Source of the DNA: Ectobacillus sp042610425 | Lineage (GTDB): Bacteria > Bacillota > Bacilli > Bacillales > Bacillaceae_G | Assembly: GCF_042610425.1 (NCBI RefSeq) | Contig: NZ_JBGJZM010000001.1 | Location: 1,488,001-1,552,000 of the forward strand | Length of the DNA stretch: 64,000 nt | Direction: 5' to 3' | In this document: one piece after another, positions 53,017 through 61,020 of the stretch | How the letters are laid out: each line of letters begins with the position of its first letter | Numbering within the stretch: position 1 is the stretch's first letter | The notes under the pieces: model-generated | Databases searched by the model: none | What the model saw: the letters and a program-made list of their open reading frames with translations, nothing else | What the model was told of the DNA's origin: nothing | Program-made: the position numbers and the translations under genes

Positions 53017-53562
53017 ATGGATATTGGTTCTAAAATTCGTGCAATCCGAAATAAAAAAAAGATTACAATAGCAAAAATGTGTGAAGAAACTGGACTATCA
53101 AAAGGATTTATAAGTAACGTGGAAAACAACAATACATCTCCATCTATCAATACATTGCAAACGATTGCAAATTTTTTGAAGGTTCCTGTGACCTATCTAT
53201 TGCTCGAACAAGATAGACATATGAGTGTTATCAAAAAAAATGAAAGAAGATTCACGACTCTTCAGAATGGAAATATAAAAATTGAGCATTTAACGAAAAA
53301 GGGAAGCTTACGAATGATGCTCGTTGAATTTCCCCCAGGAGCTTCAACGGGAGAAGGTCATGCCCATGAAGGAGAGGAGTCACATTTAGTATTGGAGGGA
53401 AAAGTCCTTGCTGAGCAGGGAGATGACTCTTACATTCTTTGTGAGGGAGACACGTTCAGTTGGAATGCAAGTGTACCGCATTTCGTTAAAAACATTGGAG
53501 AGGAACGTGCCATTATATTAATTTCGATTTATACTGATCTTGAACTTCATGAAATATATTAA
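53017..53562 (+). CDS. XRE-cupin transcriptional regulator
   Basis: 181 residues. N-terminal helix-turn-helix (residues about 5-60; IGSKIRAIRNKKKITIAKMCEETGLSKGFISNVENNNTSPSINTLQTIANFL) and C-terminal cupin (about 95-175; GASTGEGHAHEGEESHLVLEGKV with metal-type His/Glu, and FSWNASVPHFVKN). The cupin probably binds a small effector. GAGGTG before ATG 53017. Divergent from the dioxygenase operon with two operators between, so it should control it. Confidence 0.9.
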   Translation: MDIGSKIRAIRNKKKITIAKMCEETGLSKGFISNVENNNTSPSINTLQTIANFLKVPVTYLLLEQDRHMSVIKKNERRFTTLQNGNIKIEHLTKKGSLRMMLVEFPPGASTGEGHAHEGEESHLVLEGKVLAEQGDDSYILCEGDTFSWNASVPHFVKNIGEERAIILISIYTDLELHEIY

Positions 53563-53574
53563 GGATGTAAGTAA

Positions 53575-53600
53575 AAAGACCGATGCATGCATCGGTCTTT
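53575..53600. terminator. perfect 26-bp palindrome, bidirectional terminator
   Basis: AAAGACCGATGCA/TGCATCGGTCTTT between convergent genes. Confidence 0.8.
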
Positions 53601-53601
53601 G

Positions 53602-54555
53602 CTATTCACAAACTACAATCTGCCTAGAAAATACTCCTTTTTTTGCTACGCAACGATCTATAATAGTAAATCCAGCTTCTTCAATCATCTGATCCATTAC
53701 TTCAATGGTTATCACAACCACTTTAGTAGCAAAACGACGAGCATGCTGCAGAATAGAAAATTGCTGTTCCAATGTAGCATGTGTATATAGGTTGTATGGC
53801 ATATCGATAATTGCTACATCATAGTTTGTTTCTACTTCAGAGATTGGTCCTAGTTCTACTTTCCCTTCAAGTCCAAAATAAGCAATGTTCTCTCTAGATC
53901 CGCTCGTGACAAGAGGGTTTATATCACGGCCAACAATGTTTATTCCCATAGAAAGTGCCTCAACCAAAACCGTTCCAATACCGCAGCAAGGATCGATTGC
54001 ACGAACTCCATCAGGATTTGGTACGGCAATATTAGCCACTGCTCTCGATACACGTGTGCTAAGAGCTGTAGAATACATACGTGGTTTTTTAATATGTTGA
54101 AACCAAACAGATTCTGCTTGCACGTATGGTCCAAAATACCATCGTCCTTCATAGGGAACAACGCCAAACACACGCTCTGGATGATGTACATCTGCCTCCC
54201 CATCTATTTGCGCTCCAATTTTTCTTTCAATGTTTCGCCGTTCTTTGTATTCAACTTTCTGCTTTTCACCTAAATCGTTTATTTTAATAAAAATGACTTT
54301 AAAGGTAGCTTCATTTAATTCAATTTGCCCGACCTGACTAATAACGTCTGCTAGCTCGTCTCCTTCAAACATTACTTCAATTCGTTCTTTTATAAACGGA
54401 CTACGGCTCGGATTAATTTCAACCTCACTTTTTAAAATATATGCAGCCGTGTCCTTTCCAAAAAATGCTCGCATCTCTAATTGACAAAGGGAAAGTTCTT
54501 CCTCACGGCAAGCATAGGTATAAATAAATGCCGGTGCCTGGCTTTTTGTTTCCAA
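53602..54555 (-). CDS. TRM11-like SAM-dependent RNA methyltransferase
   Basis: 317 residues. C-terminal Rossmann methyltransferase: RAIDPCCGIGTVLVEALSMGINIVGRDINPLV (SAM site, about 190-222) and the N6/N2-amino methylase motif DMPYNLY (about 262). The N-terminal half resembles the substrate part of UPF0020/TRM11 proteins, which modify tRNA or rRNA guanosine. Start TTG 54555, nine bases after AAGGAG; the frame extends 27 bases upstream without a site. Confidence 0.82.
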   Translation of the reverse strand: METKSQAPAFIYTYACREEELSLCQLEMRAFFGKDTAAYILKSEVEINPSRSPFIKERIEVMFEGDELADVISQVGQIELNEATFKVIFIKINDLGEKQKVEYKERRNIERKIGAQIDGEADVHHPERVFGVVPYEGRWYFGPYVQAESVWFQHIKKPRMYSTALSTRVSRAVANIAVPNPDGVRAIDPCCGIGTVLVEALSMGINIVGRDINPLVTSGSRENIAYFGLEGKVELGPISEVETNYDVAIIDMPYNLYTHATLEQQFSILQHARRFATKVVVITIEVMDQMIEEAGFTIIDRCVAKKGVFSRQIVVCE

Positions 54556-54580
54556 CGTTACACTCTCCTTACAAACAGAC

Positions 54581-54612
54581 AATAAGCTGAGGAGACTAGA
54601 CCTCAGCTTATT
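54581..54612 (-). terminator. hairpin terminator
   Basis: AATAAGCTGAGG/CCTCAGCTTATT, 8-base loop; follows the GIY-YIG gene and overlaps the region before the methyltransferase start. Confidence 0.7.
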
Positions 54613-54627
54613 GTCCCATTTCCTATT

Positions 54628-54984
54628 TTATTTATAAAATACTTTATCTACATTACATTTTGCATGAAGTTTATTAATAATATAGGTTTCATAAATTTCT
54701 CTTTCCATTGGATCGTCCACAAGACAAACAGCGATTTTCACGATGTCGTCTCGGTTCATTTTCACAACAGAAACTGAATCTTCAAAATGTTTCTTAATAC
54801 GTGGTCTTAGCTTTCTTGCTTTCCCAACGAACAATAGCTCTTTATCCTTATTATAAAACATAAAGATACCACCTTTATCTCTTGGGATTAGATGAAAATC
54901 TGTAAACCCATAAATATTGCTTTGTTCGGGATCTTTTTGTTTTGAAATCGTAACATCTGGTTTTGGTATTTGAATAGTAATCAC
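54628..54984 (-). CDS. GIY-YIG-like nuclease domain protein
   Basis: 118 residues. GGIFMFYNKDKELLFVGKARKLRPRIKKHF (about 38-67) is the GIY-YIG core as in the N-terminus of UvrC (GIYxxxN ... LYVGKAxxLRxR), and EREIYETYIINKLHAKCN carries the downstream Glu. No helix-hairpin-helix or UvrC C-terminal part. May nick DNA or be a stand-alone nuclease; role unknown. Transcribed before the methyltransferase gene. Confidence 0.8.
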   Translation of the reverse strand: MITIQIPKPDVTISKQKDPEQSNIYGFTDFHLIPRDKGGIFMFYNKDKELLFVGKARKLRPRIKKHFEDSVSVVKMNRDDIVKIAVCLVDDPMEREIYETYIINKLHAKCNVDKVFYK

Positions 54985-55102
54985 AATCGCTCACGTCCTC
55001 TTATTGTATGAAAGTAAATGATACCATAAGTTTATAGGAAAATCCATTATAGGTTGGTTGAAACCCAACTAAACGTATTTTAAAACTATTTTATCACAGC
55101 AC

Positions 55103-55246
55103 TTGCAATTCCTTCCGTTAACTGCTATATTTAGATAGAATTATTTTTGTTCGGTAGGATCGACAAGTGATAAGCTTTCCATTTTGAAGATTTGAGCAAG
55201 GATAGTAACACAATGTGTGCAATATGCACACGAGGAGGATACAATA
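55103..55246 (+). promoter_or_regulatory. cold-shock promoter and 5' leader (copy 2)
   Basis: TTGCAA-17-TATATT (55103-55131), then the same leader blocks as at 33286, with the GTGTGC/GCACAC hairpin just before GGAGG. Confidence 0.85.
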
Positions 55247-55447
55247 ATGGAACAAGGTAAAGTTAAGTGGTTTAACGCAGACAAAGGTTTCGGTTTTATC
55301 GAACGTGAAGGTGGAGACGATGTATTCGTACATTTCTCAGCTATCCAAAGCGAAGGTTTCAAATCTTTAGATGAAGGTCAAGCTGTTACTTTTGACGTAG
55401 AACAAGGCCAACGTGGACCTCAAGCTTCTAACGTTCAAAAAGCATAA
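55247..55447 (+). CDS. cold-shock protein (CspC-like), copy 2
   Basis: 66 residues, differing from copy 1 only at the C-terminus (ASNVQKA for ATNVRKA). OB fold with RNP1 KGFGFI and RNP2 VFVHF. Own promoter, leader and terminator; 216 bases before copy 3, so a tandem duplication. Confidence 0.95.
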   Translation: MEQGKVKWFNADKGFGFIEREGGDDVFVHFSAIQSEGFKSLDEGQAVTFDVEQGQRGPQASNVQKA

Positions 55448-55463
55448 TTTAACCTTACATTTC

Positions 55464-55494
55464 AAAAGACTCTACTTTGTAGGGTCTTTTTTTA
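55464..55494 (+). terminator. intrinsic terminator after csp copy 2
   Basis: AAAAGACTCTAC/GTAGGGTCTTTT, one wobble, seven or more T. Confidence 0.9.
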
Positions 55495-55519
55495 TTTTAC
55501 AAAAAAAATCCCAGTCTTC

Positions 55520-55663
55520 TTGCAATTGCATACAGATTCTGTTATATTTAATGAGTATTATTTTTTGTTCGGTTAGGAACGATAGGTTATATATTTTCTA
55601 TCTACAATAGTTGAGCAAGAATAGTGACACAATGTGTGCAATGCACACGAGGAGGAAATATTA
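55520..55663 (+). promoter_or_regulatory. cold-shock promoter and 5' leader (copy 3)
   Basis: TTGCAA-17-TATATT (55520-55548) and the same leader blocks, including TTGAGCAAGAATAGTGACACA and the hairpin before GAGGAGG. Confidence 0.85.
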
Positions 55664-55864
55664 ATGGAACAAGGTAAAGTAAAATGGTTTAATGCAGACA
55701 AAGGTTTCGGTTTTATCGAACGTGAAGGTGGAGAAGACGTATTCGTACATTTCTCAGCTATCCAAAGTGAAGGTTTCAAATCTTTAGACGAAGGTCAAGC
55801 TGTTACTTTTGACGTAGAACAAGGCCAACGTGGACCTCAAGCTGCTAACGTACGTAAAGCTTAA
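55664..55864 (+). CDS. cold-shock protein (CspC-like), copy 3
   Basis: 66 residues, identical to copy 1 except GGED for GGDD near residue 27 and AANVRKA at the end. Independent promoter, leader and terminator. Nucleotide identity to copy 2 exceeds that to copy 1, supporting a recent tandem duplication of copy 2/3. Confidence 0.95.
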   Translation: MEQGKVKWFNADKGFGFIEREGGEDVFVHFSAIQSEGFKSLDEGQAVTFDVEQGQRGPQAANVRKA

Positions 55865-55880
55865 TTAAAACTGATTCCTA

Positions 55881-55909
55881 CACAGACTCTTTATAGAGTC
55901 TGTTTTTTT
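55881..55909 (+). terminator. intrinsic terminator after csp copy 3
   Basis: ACAGACTCT/AGAGTCTGT and seven T. Confidence 0.92.
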
Positions 55910-55988
55910 GTTTTCAAGCGACATCCTCTAGCTCTCTTTCTGGTCCTCTTGAATCACTTTCTATACAATTAATACTTTAAGTAACAAT

Positions 55989-56020
55989 TAAAAAAAGAGA
56001 GGCAAACGCCCCCCTCCTTA
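55989..56020 (-). terminator. terminator of the zinc-ribbon operon
   Basis: Minus strand GAGGGGGGC/GCCTCTC hairpin then seven T. Confidence 0.6.
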
Positions 56021-57400
56021 TTACGGTTTAAAAAACCCATTCAAATCTTCTGACTTCAATGTTGTATTTGATAAAAGTGAATGTAATACCAATTTACCAT
56101 CTGCTAATTGATTTAGTAAATATTCGCTATCAAAGGTTTTGTGTTTCCCTGTTCCGTCCGCATAATAAATATTGTATTCTTCAAAAGTTTTTACTTTAAA
56201 CTGCGTTTCACTTATTCGTTGAACGTCTCGTACTTCAAAGGTGAGTAGCGACTCTGTTGTTTTCTTATCGCTTAATTGTTTGAGATAGTTGCGATCCTCC
56301 TCCAAGGATTTTCCGCTCGGATCATAGTCATTTGCGATTAAAGAAAAATCATTTAGGTAAATAGCTCGCGTTGATTTTTGAAGATGATTTTGTATAAAAA
56401 CGCGAACATCATCTGTAGTAACTTGCCTTGGAAACGATAGAAAATAACTTGAATTACCACCAACATAAATACTTTGCGTTTTTGCTTTACCCCAATCGTA
56501 TTGCTTTTCCAGATGTACTTCTACTGAGCCATCAGTCGAAACAGGTCCAAGCTTATATGAACCATTTTTTAAAATTCCTTTTTTCTTTCCATTTACATAC
56601 ACATCTGCATCCATCTCATCAGATTGAACCGTAACATAATCACCAATTAATGATAAATTCACTGATACCTTTCCCGTTGGTTGATTTGCAAGTACTGCTT
56701 CCTCTTCCGTTTCTAGAGACGCCAAATCAGAAGTGGAAGTAGCTTTCAATCTATAGCTTCCTGGAAAATACGGACCAATCTCTTTTTTATAATTAGCGTT
56801 TTTTGATTTATCCGTTTCCTTATCATTTACCAGTATAGTAGCCCCTTCTGTGTTTGTGGACACTTCTATGTAATAGGGCATTACTTGAAGCTTATACTCG
56901 GGGAAAAAAATCCATTTTTTACCATCTTGTGCAATCTGCACATCCGTAAACGTTGTTTTGGATTGAATACCAATATTTTCTGACTTTTGATTGTTTAAAT
57001 ATAAAAGTAAATCACGTTTGTAGGATGGATTGTCTTTCAAATAGGCAAAATAAGCTTTTATGTCTTCTTCCTTAATTTTCATTGTAGGATCATTCGATTT
57101 CATCATTGTAACTAGCGTTTTTGCATCTTCTTTGTTTACAGCTTGAATGAAGGACTGCACTTGTTTTTCTCTTGAAAACTGCTGTGCTCCATATTGATAT
57201 GCACCAAAAAAAACAACTACAGCGATAAGCAAAAGAATAATCCCAATCATTTGTCCTTTTTTTCCAAATCCCTTATGATTACGACTCTGTACTGGCTGTT
57301 GTTTATTTAGATCCGTTTTCTTCGAAACGTTTACACCACAATTGGGACAAAATTTTAAATGCTCTTGCAACTTCGTACCACACTCTGTACAAACATTCAA
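56021..57400 (-). CDS. zinc-ribbon membrane protein (TcaA/YvbJ-like)
   Basis: 459 residues. N-terminal zinc ribbon (CTECGTKLQEHLKFCPNCG, residues 4-22), a single membrane helix (MIGIILLLIAVVVFFGAYQYG, about 51-71) and a large outside part of repeated beta domains (IEVSTNTEGATILVNDKETDKS, YVTVQSDEMDADVYVNGKKKG), as in TcaA and YvbJ. Related proteins affect envelope stress and glycopeptide response. ATG overlaps the previous gene's stop (ATGA). Third of three zinc-ribbon genes. Confidence 0.85.
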   Translation of the reverse strand: MNVCTECGTKLQEHLKFCPNCGVNVSKKTDLNKQQPVQSRNHKGFGKKGQMIGIILLLIAVVVFFGAYQYGAQQFSREKQVQSFIQAVNKEDAKTLVTMMKSNDPTMKIKEEDIKAYFAYLKDNPSYKRDLLLYLNNQKSENIGIQSKTTFTDVQIAQDGKKWIFFPEYKLQVMPYYIEVSTNTEGATILVNDKETDKSKNANYKKEIGPYFPGSYRLKATSTSDLASLETEEEAVLANQPTGKVSVNLSLIGDYVTVQSDEMDADVYVNGKKKGILKNGSYKLGPVSTDGSVEVHLEKQYDWGKAKTQSIYVGGNSSYFLSFPRQVTTDDVRVFIQNHLQKSTRAIYLNDFSLIANDYDPSGKSLEEDRNYLKQLSDKKTTESLLTFEVRDVQRISETQFKVKTFEEYNIYYADGTGKHKTFDSEYLLNQLADGKLVLHSLLSNTTLKSEDLNGFFKP

Positions 57401-58959
57401 CGAGATTCCCCTCCATTTGAAAACAACATACCTGTATAGGAAATAGCGTAGGCAAGTATGAAGCTTGTAAAGAAAACAAAGACACCATTTCCCCCTATTT
57501 CAATAAAAGACGTAGTTCCATTCCCTATCAATCCAAGTTGCCCAGATGCATGAACAGAAATACGAGATACGGCATTAATAATCACCATCATTATTGCATA
57601 TACCCCACTGAATACTAATAATTCCTTATAAATGCTATGAGAAGAGGAACGTTTTATTTTTCTACCTGCTATAAAAAAGAAGAGAGCTGGAATTATAAAT
57701 AAAAAAGAAAGATAATGTATTTTGGTATTTATATTATCAATTACAGATAAATCATCAGGATTATACGTCTGAGTAGAAGCCCATTCTTTTACAGAAATTT
57801 GATTTATTTTCAATCCTTGTACACTGGATGCAGATAATACCGTTGTTTCATCGTAACCTGTTATCCCGAGCTTTCCTGACAAAGTATTAAACAGCGGGCT
57901 TTTCGCTTCTAATGGTGCGAAGTGTGCCATGTTCCATACGAATGGAACTAGGCTTGCCCCTATTACTGACATCTCTACTTTGCTCATTTTTTTAACCCCA
58001 CCATCAAAAGAATTCAACGGACTTACAAGTAAAGAAACAAGTAGGGAAAGGAGTAAAGTAACAAATATTCCTTTAATAGGAGCTGTAATTCCTTGATAAA
58101 TAGCAGTACCAAACGGTAGTAATCTCTCCCATGCATCTTTTCCTAAAGTAAGGAAAGATCCTATACAGCTGAATAGAAATCCAAACAGCACACCTCTAAA
58201 AAGACTACCTAGATGAGGATAAATAATGGTTAATTGAGAATCCTGCATATTCAGCGTTCTTGTTGCGATAAAACTTAGGATGAATAGAAAAAGCCCATAG
58301 GTAATCGAAACACATAAAGCCAATGTAAGCTTGTCAGCAAGCGTTGTGCCCTCGTGTCTCTTTGTTATCCAATATCCCGCAAATCCTAAAATAAGTAATG
58401 GAATGAATAGCGCTACAAATACCGCAATTCGTAAACCAATAGAAAAATCAGCACTAACAAAACTTGAAAAGTGACCAGTGATAGAAAAACTTGAAAGATT
58501 AAAGTTTAATATGGTAGGTGCAACGCCTGTAATAAAAAATTGTATTTTTGAAGAAAAAGGAACTCCAAATGTATTCTGTAAACTTACAGATAAAATTGAC
58601 GGCCATGAACCCATTATGAGACTACCAATCAAACCTGCTAGTAGCATGAGTAGGATAGCAAGTCCTCCAGCTAACAAGCCTTGTTTTAGTAACTTTATAT
58701 TTGGAAACTTAAAGGTAGCCTTTGGTATCCTATTCCTAAATGTATGAACGGATTCTTTCTTCTGTGCGATAAAAAGAGAATGCCCGCAATTTTCACAATA
58801 TAAGCTATCGAAAGAATTTTCTGAACCACACGAACGACAATATTTCGCATCGCCTTGAACAAGTTGTATATGTTGTGGGAGTGGTGATAGCATCGTACCA
58901 TCGTGAGTACAATAGTTTGCCGTCTCTCCCTCTTCATTACCACATATTCTACAATACAT
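57397..58959 (-). CDS. polytopic membrane protein with two zinc ribbons
   Basis: 520 residues. Two N-terminal zinc ribbons (CRICGNEEGETANYCTHDG and CRSCGSENSFDSLYCENCG, within residues 1-60) are followed by about ten hydrophobic segments (GLLAGGLAILLMLLAGLIGSL and on). GGGGGGAAA before ATG 58959 sets the start; the frame continues upstream into the previous gene. No family function is known to me; the operon suggests a membrane complex with the other two zinc-ribbon proteins. Confidence 0.8.
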   Translation of the reverse strand: MYCRICGNEEGETANYCTHDGTMLSPLPQHIQLVQGDAKYCRSCGSENSFDSLYCENCGHSLFIAQKKESVHTFRNRIPKATFKFPNIKLLKQGLLAGGLAILLMLLAGLIGSLIMGSWPSILSVSLQNTFGVPFSSKIQFFITGVAPTILNFNLSSFSITGHFSSFVSADFSIGLRIAVFVALFIPLLILGFAGYWITKRHEGTTLADKLTLALCVSITYGLFLFILSFIATRTLNMQDSQLTIIYPHLGSLFRGVLFGFLFSCIGSFLTLGKDAWERLLPFGTAIYQGITAPIKGIFVTLLLSLLVSLLVSPLNSFDGGVKKMSKVEMSVIGASLVPFVWNMAHFAPLEAKSPLFNTLSGKLGITGYDETTVLSASSVQGLKINQISVKEWASTQTYNPDDLSVIDNINTKIHYLSFLFIIPALFFFIAGRKIKRSSSHSIYKELLVFSGVYAIMMVIINAVSRISVHASGQLGLIGNGTTSFIEIGGNGVFVFFTSFILAYAISYTGMLFSNGGESR

Positions 58960-58972
58960 TATTTTCCCCCCT

Positions 58973-59458
58973 TTAGTTTCGTTTTGTTCCACATACTGGA
59001 CAATAAGAAGCGTCATTAGGCGTATCTTGTCCACAATTTTGGCATTTTACTAGATTTGTTTCCTTCGCACGATTTAGCATGGGATTAGGGGTTCCACAAT
59101 TACCACAGAATTTATCTGACATAGTTAACGGTGCACCACAATTACATGTAATCCCATCTTCTTGACTCTGTTTCAGTTCTGAAAGACGTTTATTCGCTTG
59201 ATATATAGAAATATCAATTTTTTCAATTGGATCTATCGTATGTACTAAATCTACCTTTTGTAATTCATCAGAGCGAAGCTGTAAATATGCCAGCTGTCCT
59301 AATTCCAGTAGGAACTCTGCTTTTTTTTGAAGAAGATCTTGTATTTCTCTTTTTAATTGCACCATCTCCTGTGCAAGCTGCAATTTGATCTTCCCTTGCT
59401 CAATTCCTCCATGAAGTTTGGTAACACCACTTTCCAATGTTTCTTGTAAATTTACCAA
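58973..59458 (-). CDS. coiled-coil zinc-ribbon protein
   Basis: 161 residues. Helical first half likely a coiled coil (residues about 15-105; KLQLAQEMVQLKREIQDLLQKKAEFLLELGQ), then CNCGAPLTMSDKFCGNCG and CQNCGQDTPNDASYCPVCG, two zinc ribbons at the C-terminus. Soluble. Start TTG 59458, nine bases after AAAGGGTGG, preferred over the abutting GTG 59467. First gene of the operon; 59468-59676 upstream is AT-rich without a gene. Confidence 0.8.
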   Translation of the reverse strand: MVNLQETLESGVTKLHGGIEQGKIKLQLAQEMVQLKREIQDLLQKKAEFLLELGQLAYLQLRSDELQKVDLVHTIDPIEKIDISIYQANKRLSELKQSQEDGITCNCGAPLTMSDKFCGNCGTPNPMLNRAKETNLVKCQNCGQDTPNDASYCPVCGTKRN

Positions 59459-59676
59459 AAATAACACCCACCCTTTAAAAATTACTTTTTTGTTTTATTA
59501 TTACAATTACTATACTACTATAAATCTTACAATTTATATATATTAAAATTCAAAAAAATAAATATACATATTTGTACATTATTTTTTATTTACACAAGAA
59601 TACTTTCTCTTTTCCAGACTATTTTTTATACTAAAATACAAGATTCTCGAAAGTATACTGAATCCATTCATCAAAA

Positions 59677-59705
59677 TTGACATATCTAATATCCCCACTT
59701 ATTGT
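59677..59705 (+). promoter_or_regulatory. Sigma-A promoter
   Basis: TTGACA, 17-base spacer, TATTGT, 26 bases before the racemase-like gene. Confidence 0.75.
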
Positions 59706-59730
59706 TAATAAAAAGAGTAGGAGAATTTCT

Positions 59731-60366
59731 ATGAAACGAAAAATAGGATGTTTACACGCTCACTATTCCAATATCGCCTATATTGAACAAGCTCTTTCTT
59801 TATGCGAAATAGAGTGTATCCACTTTGTAGATCCTGGACTTATGTATCATCGTACTTTAGATGAAGTAATTTTACGAAACAAGGTTAAGGAGCAGCTTGA
59901 ATGGATAGCAAGTTGTAATGTAGATTCTATCATCATTACATGTACAGATTATATCGCTATTTTAGGAGAACCGGATTTCCTACCTGTACCCATTATCAAG
60001 ATTGACGAACCATTTTTTGCTGAAATTTGCGCAATTCAGCAGCAACAGACTATGTTTTTTACAAATCCAGCTACGGTTTCTGGCACCGTAGAGCGTCTGC
60101 ATTTATACGCCAAGCAAGTGAAAGCATGTATAGATGTAGAAATAATTCTCATAGACCATGCGTTTGATTTGCTTATGCAAGGACAAATCGAGGTGTATAA
60201 TAGTGAGGTAATGAAGTCTCTAAAGCAAGCCAGCGATAGAAAAATCGTATCAGTTGCTCAGCTTTCGATGGTAGATGCAGCCAAGAAAATGGAAAAAAAG
60301 AACGTAACCTCCATCATAAATCCATTGGATTCGTTGGTTTCATACATACACAAGAATCTTTCCTAA
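59731..60366 (+). CDS. Asp/Glu racemase-like protein
   Basis: 211 residues of the Asp/Glu/hydantoin racemase fold: MKRKIGCLHAHYSNIAYIEQAL, IIITCTDYIAILGE with the first catalytic-type Cys (about 82). The second conserved Cys position near 180 reads VAQLSMVDAA, so it is missing and racemase activity is doubtful. TAGGAG eight bases before ATG 59731. Followed after 32 bases by ypiB, probably one operon. Confidence 0.75.
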   Translation: MKRKIGCLHAHYSNIAYIEQALSLCEIECIHFVDPGLMYHRTLDEVILRNKVKEQLEWIASCNVDSIIITCTDYIAILGEPDFLPVPIIKIDEPFFAEICAIQQQQTMFFTNPATVSGTVERLHLYAKQVKACIDVEIILIDHAFDLLMQGQIEVYNSEVMKSLKQASDRKIVSVAQLSMVDAAKKMEKKNVTSIINPLDSLVSYIHKNLS

Positions 60367-60398
60367 TACCAAATATCTTTTCAAAAAGGTGGGATAGT

Positions 60399-60947
60399 GT
60401 GAATAAATGGGTATCCGTAAGTGCAAAACGAAATTTTTTGAAGTGGTTTTTAGATCATCATCGATTAAAGCGAACAGATGCACGCAAGGTACTGGAATAC
60501 ATGCTGAATGCCCCTCCCATTCTTGAATGTATTTCCTTTACCGAGCAAATTCAATTAAATAGGAAAACCATTGTGATTTCCAGTGCACAATCCGATGAGC
60601 CGGGCTTTGAATTTTACTATAATAAACGAAAAACAGAAGATATCGCAATTGCTTTAGGGGAGCTCATGGCAAATCCATCAGATCGAGTGAATGTAATGAT
60701 TCATTTCTACGGAAAAATGTCCAATCATAGTTATTTGCAACTAATCGAATCCCCTGCCATCGATAATTTGCGGCAATATACCCAATATGAGAAGGATGCC
60801 AAAGAAGTAGATGTGATGATTAAGAAACTAATGCTAGAACAAAAAAGACAAATCCTCAAACAACAAATTGACGAAGCACTTGATGCAAATAATAAACCTT
60901 TATTTGCATCTCTCGTTGATCAATTAAATCAGCTACCAAAAATATAA
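60399..60947 (+). CDS. ypiB: UPF0302/YpiB family protein
   Basis: 182 residues, helical. MNKWVSVSAKRNFLKWFLDHHRLKRTDARKVLEYMLN and DEPGFEFYYNKRKTED identify the YpiB family, whose C-terminal part here (KEVDVMIKKLMLEQKRQILKQQIDEALD) is a charged helix. In B. subtilis it is linked to isoprenoid and tetrapyrrole gene neighbourhoods without a defined activity. GTG start after GGTGGGAT. Confidence 0.88.
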   Translation: MNKWVSVSAKRNFLKWFLDHHRLKRTDARKVLEYMLNAPPILECISFTEQIQLNRKTIVISSAQSDEPGFEFYYNKRKTEDIAIALGELMANPSDRVNVMIHFYGKMSNHSYLQLIESPAIDNLRQYTQYEKDAKEVDVMIKKLMLEQKRQILKQQIDEALDANNKPLFASLVDQLNQLPKI

Positions 60948-61020
60948 CTCATATTCATACTCTCTCTACTCTTTTTTGCTATAATATATAAATAATCAGA
61001 AATTTCAGGAGATGGTGGAT

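Noticed and set aside
53575..53600. 26-bp perfect palindrome as a regulator site
   Set aside because: Located between two convergent gene ends with T-rich flanks; terminator is more likely.
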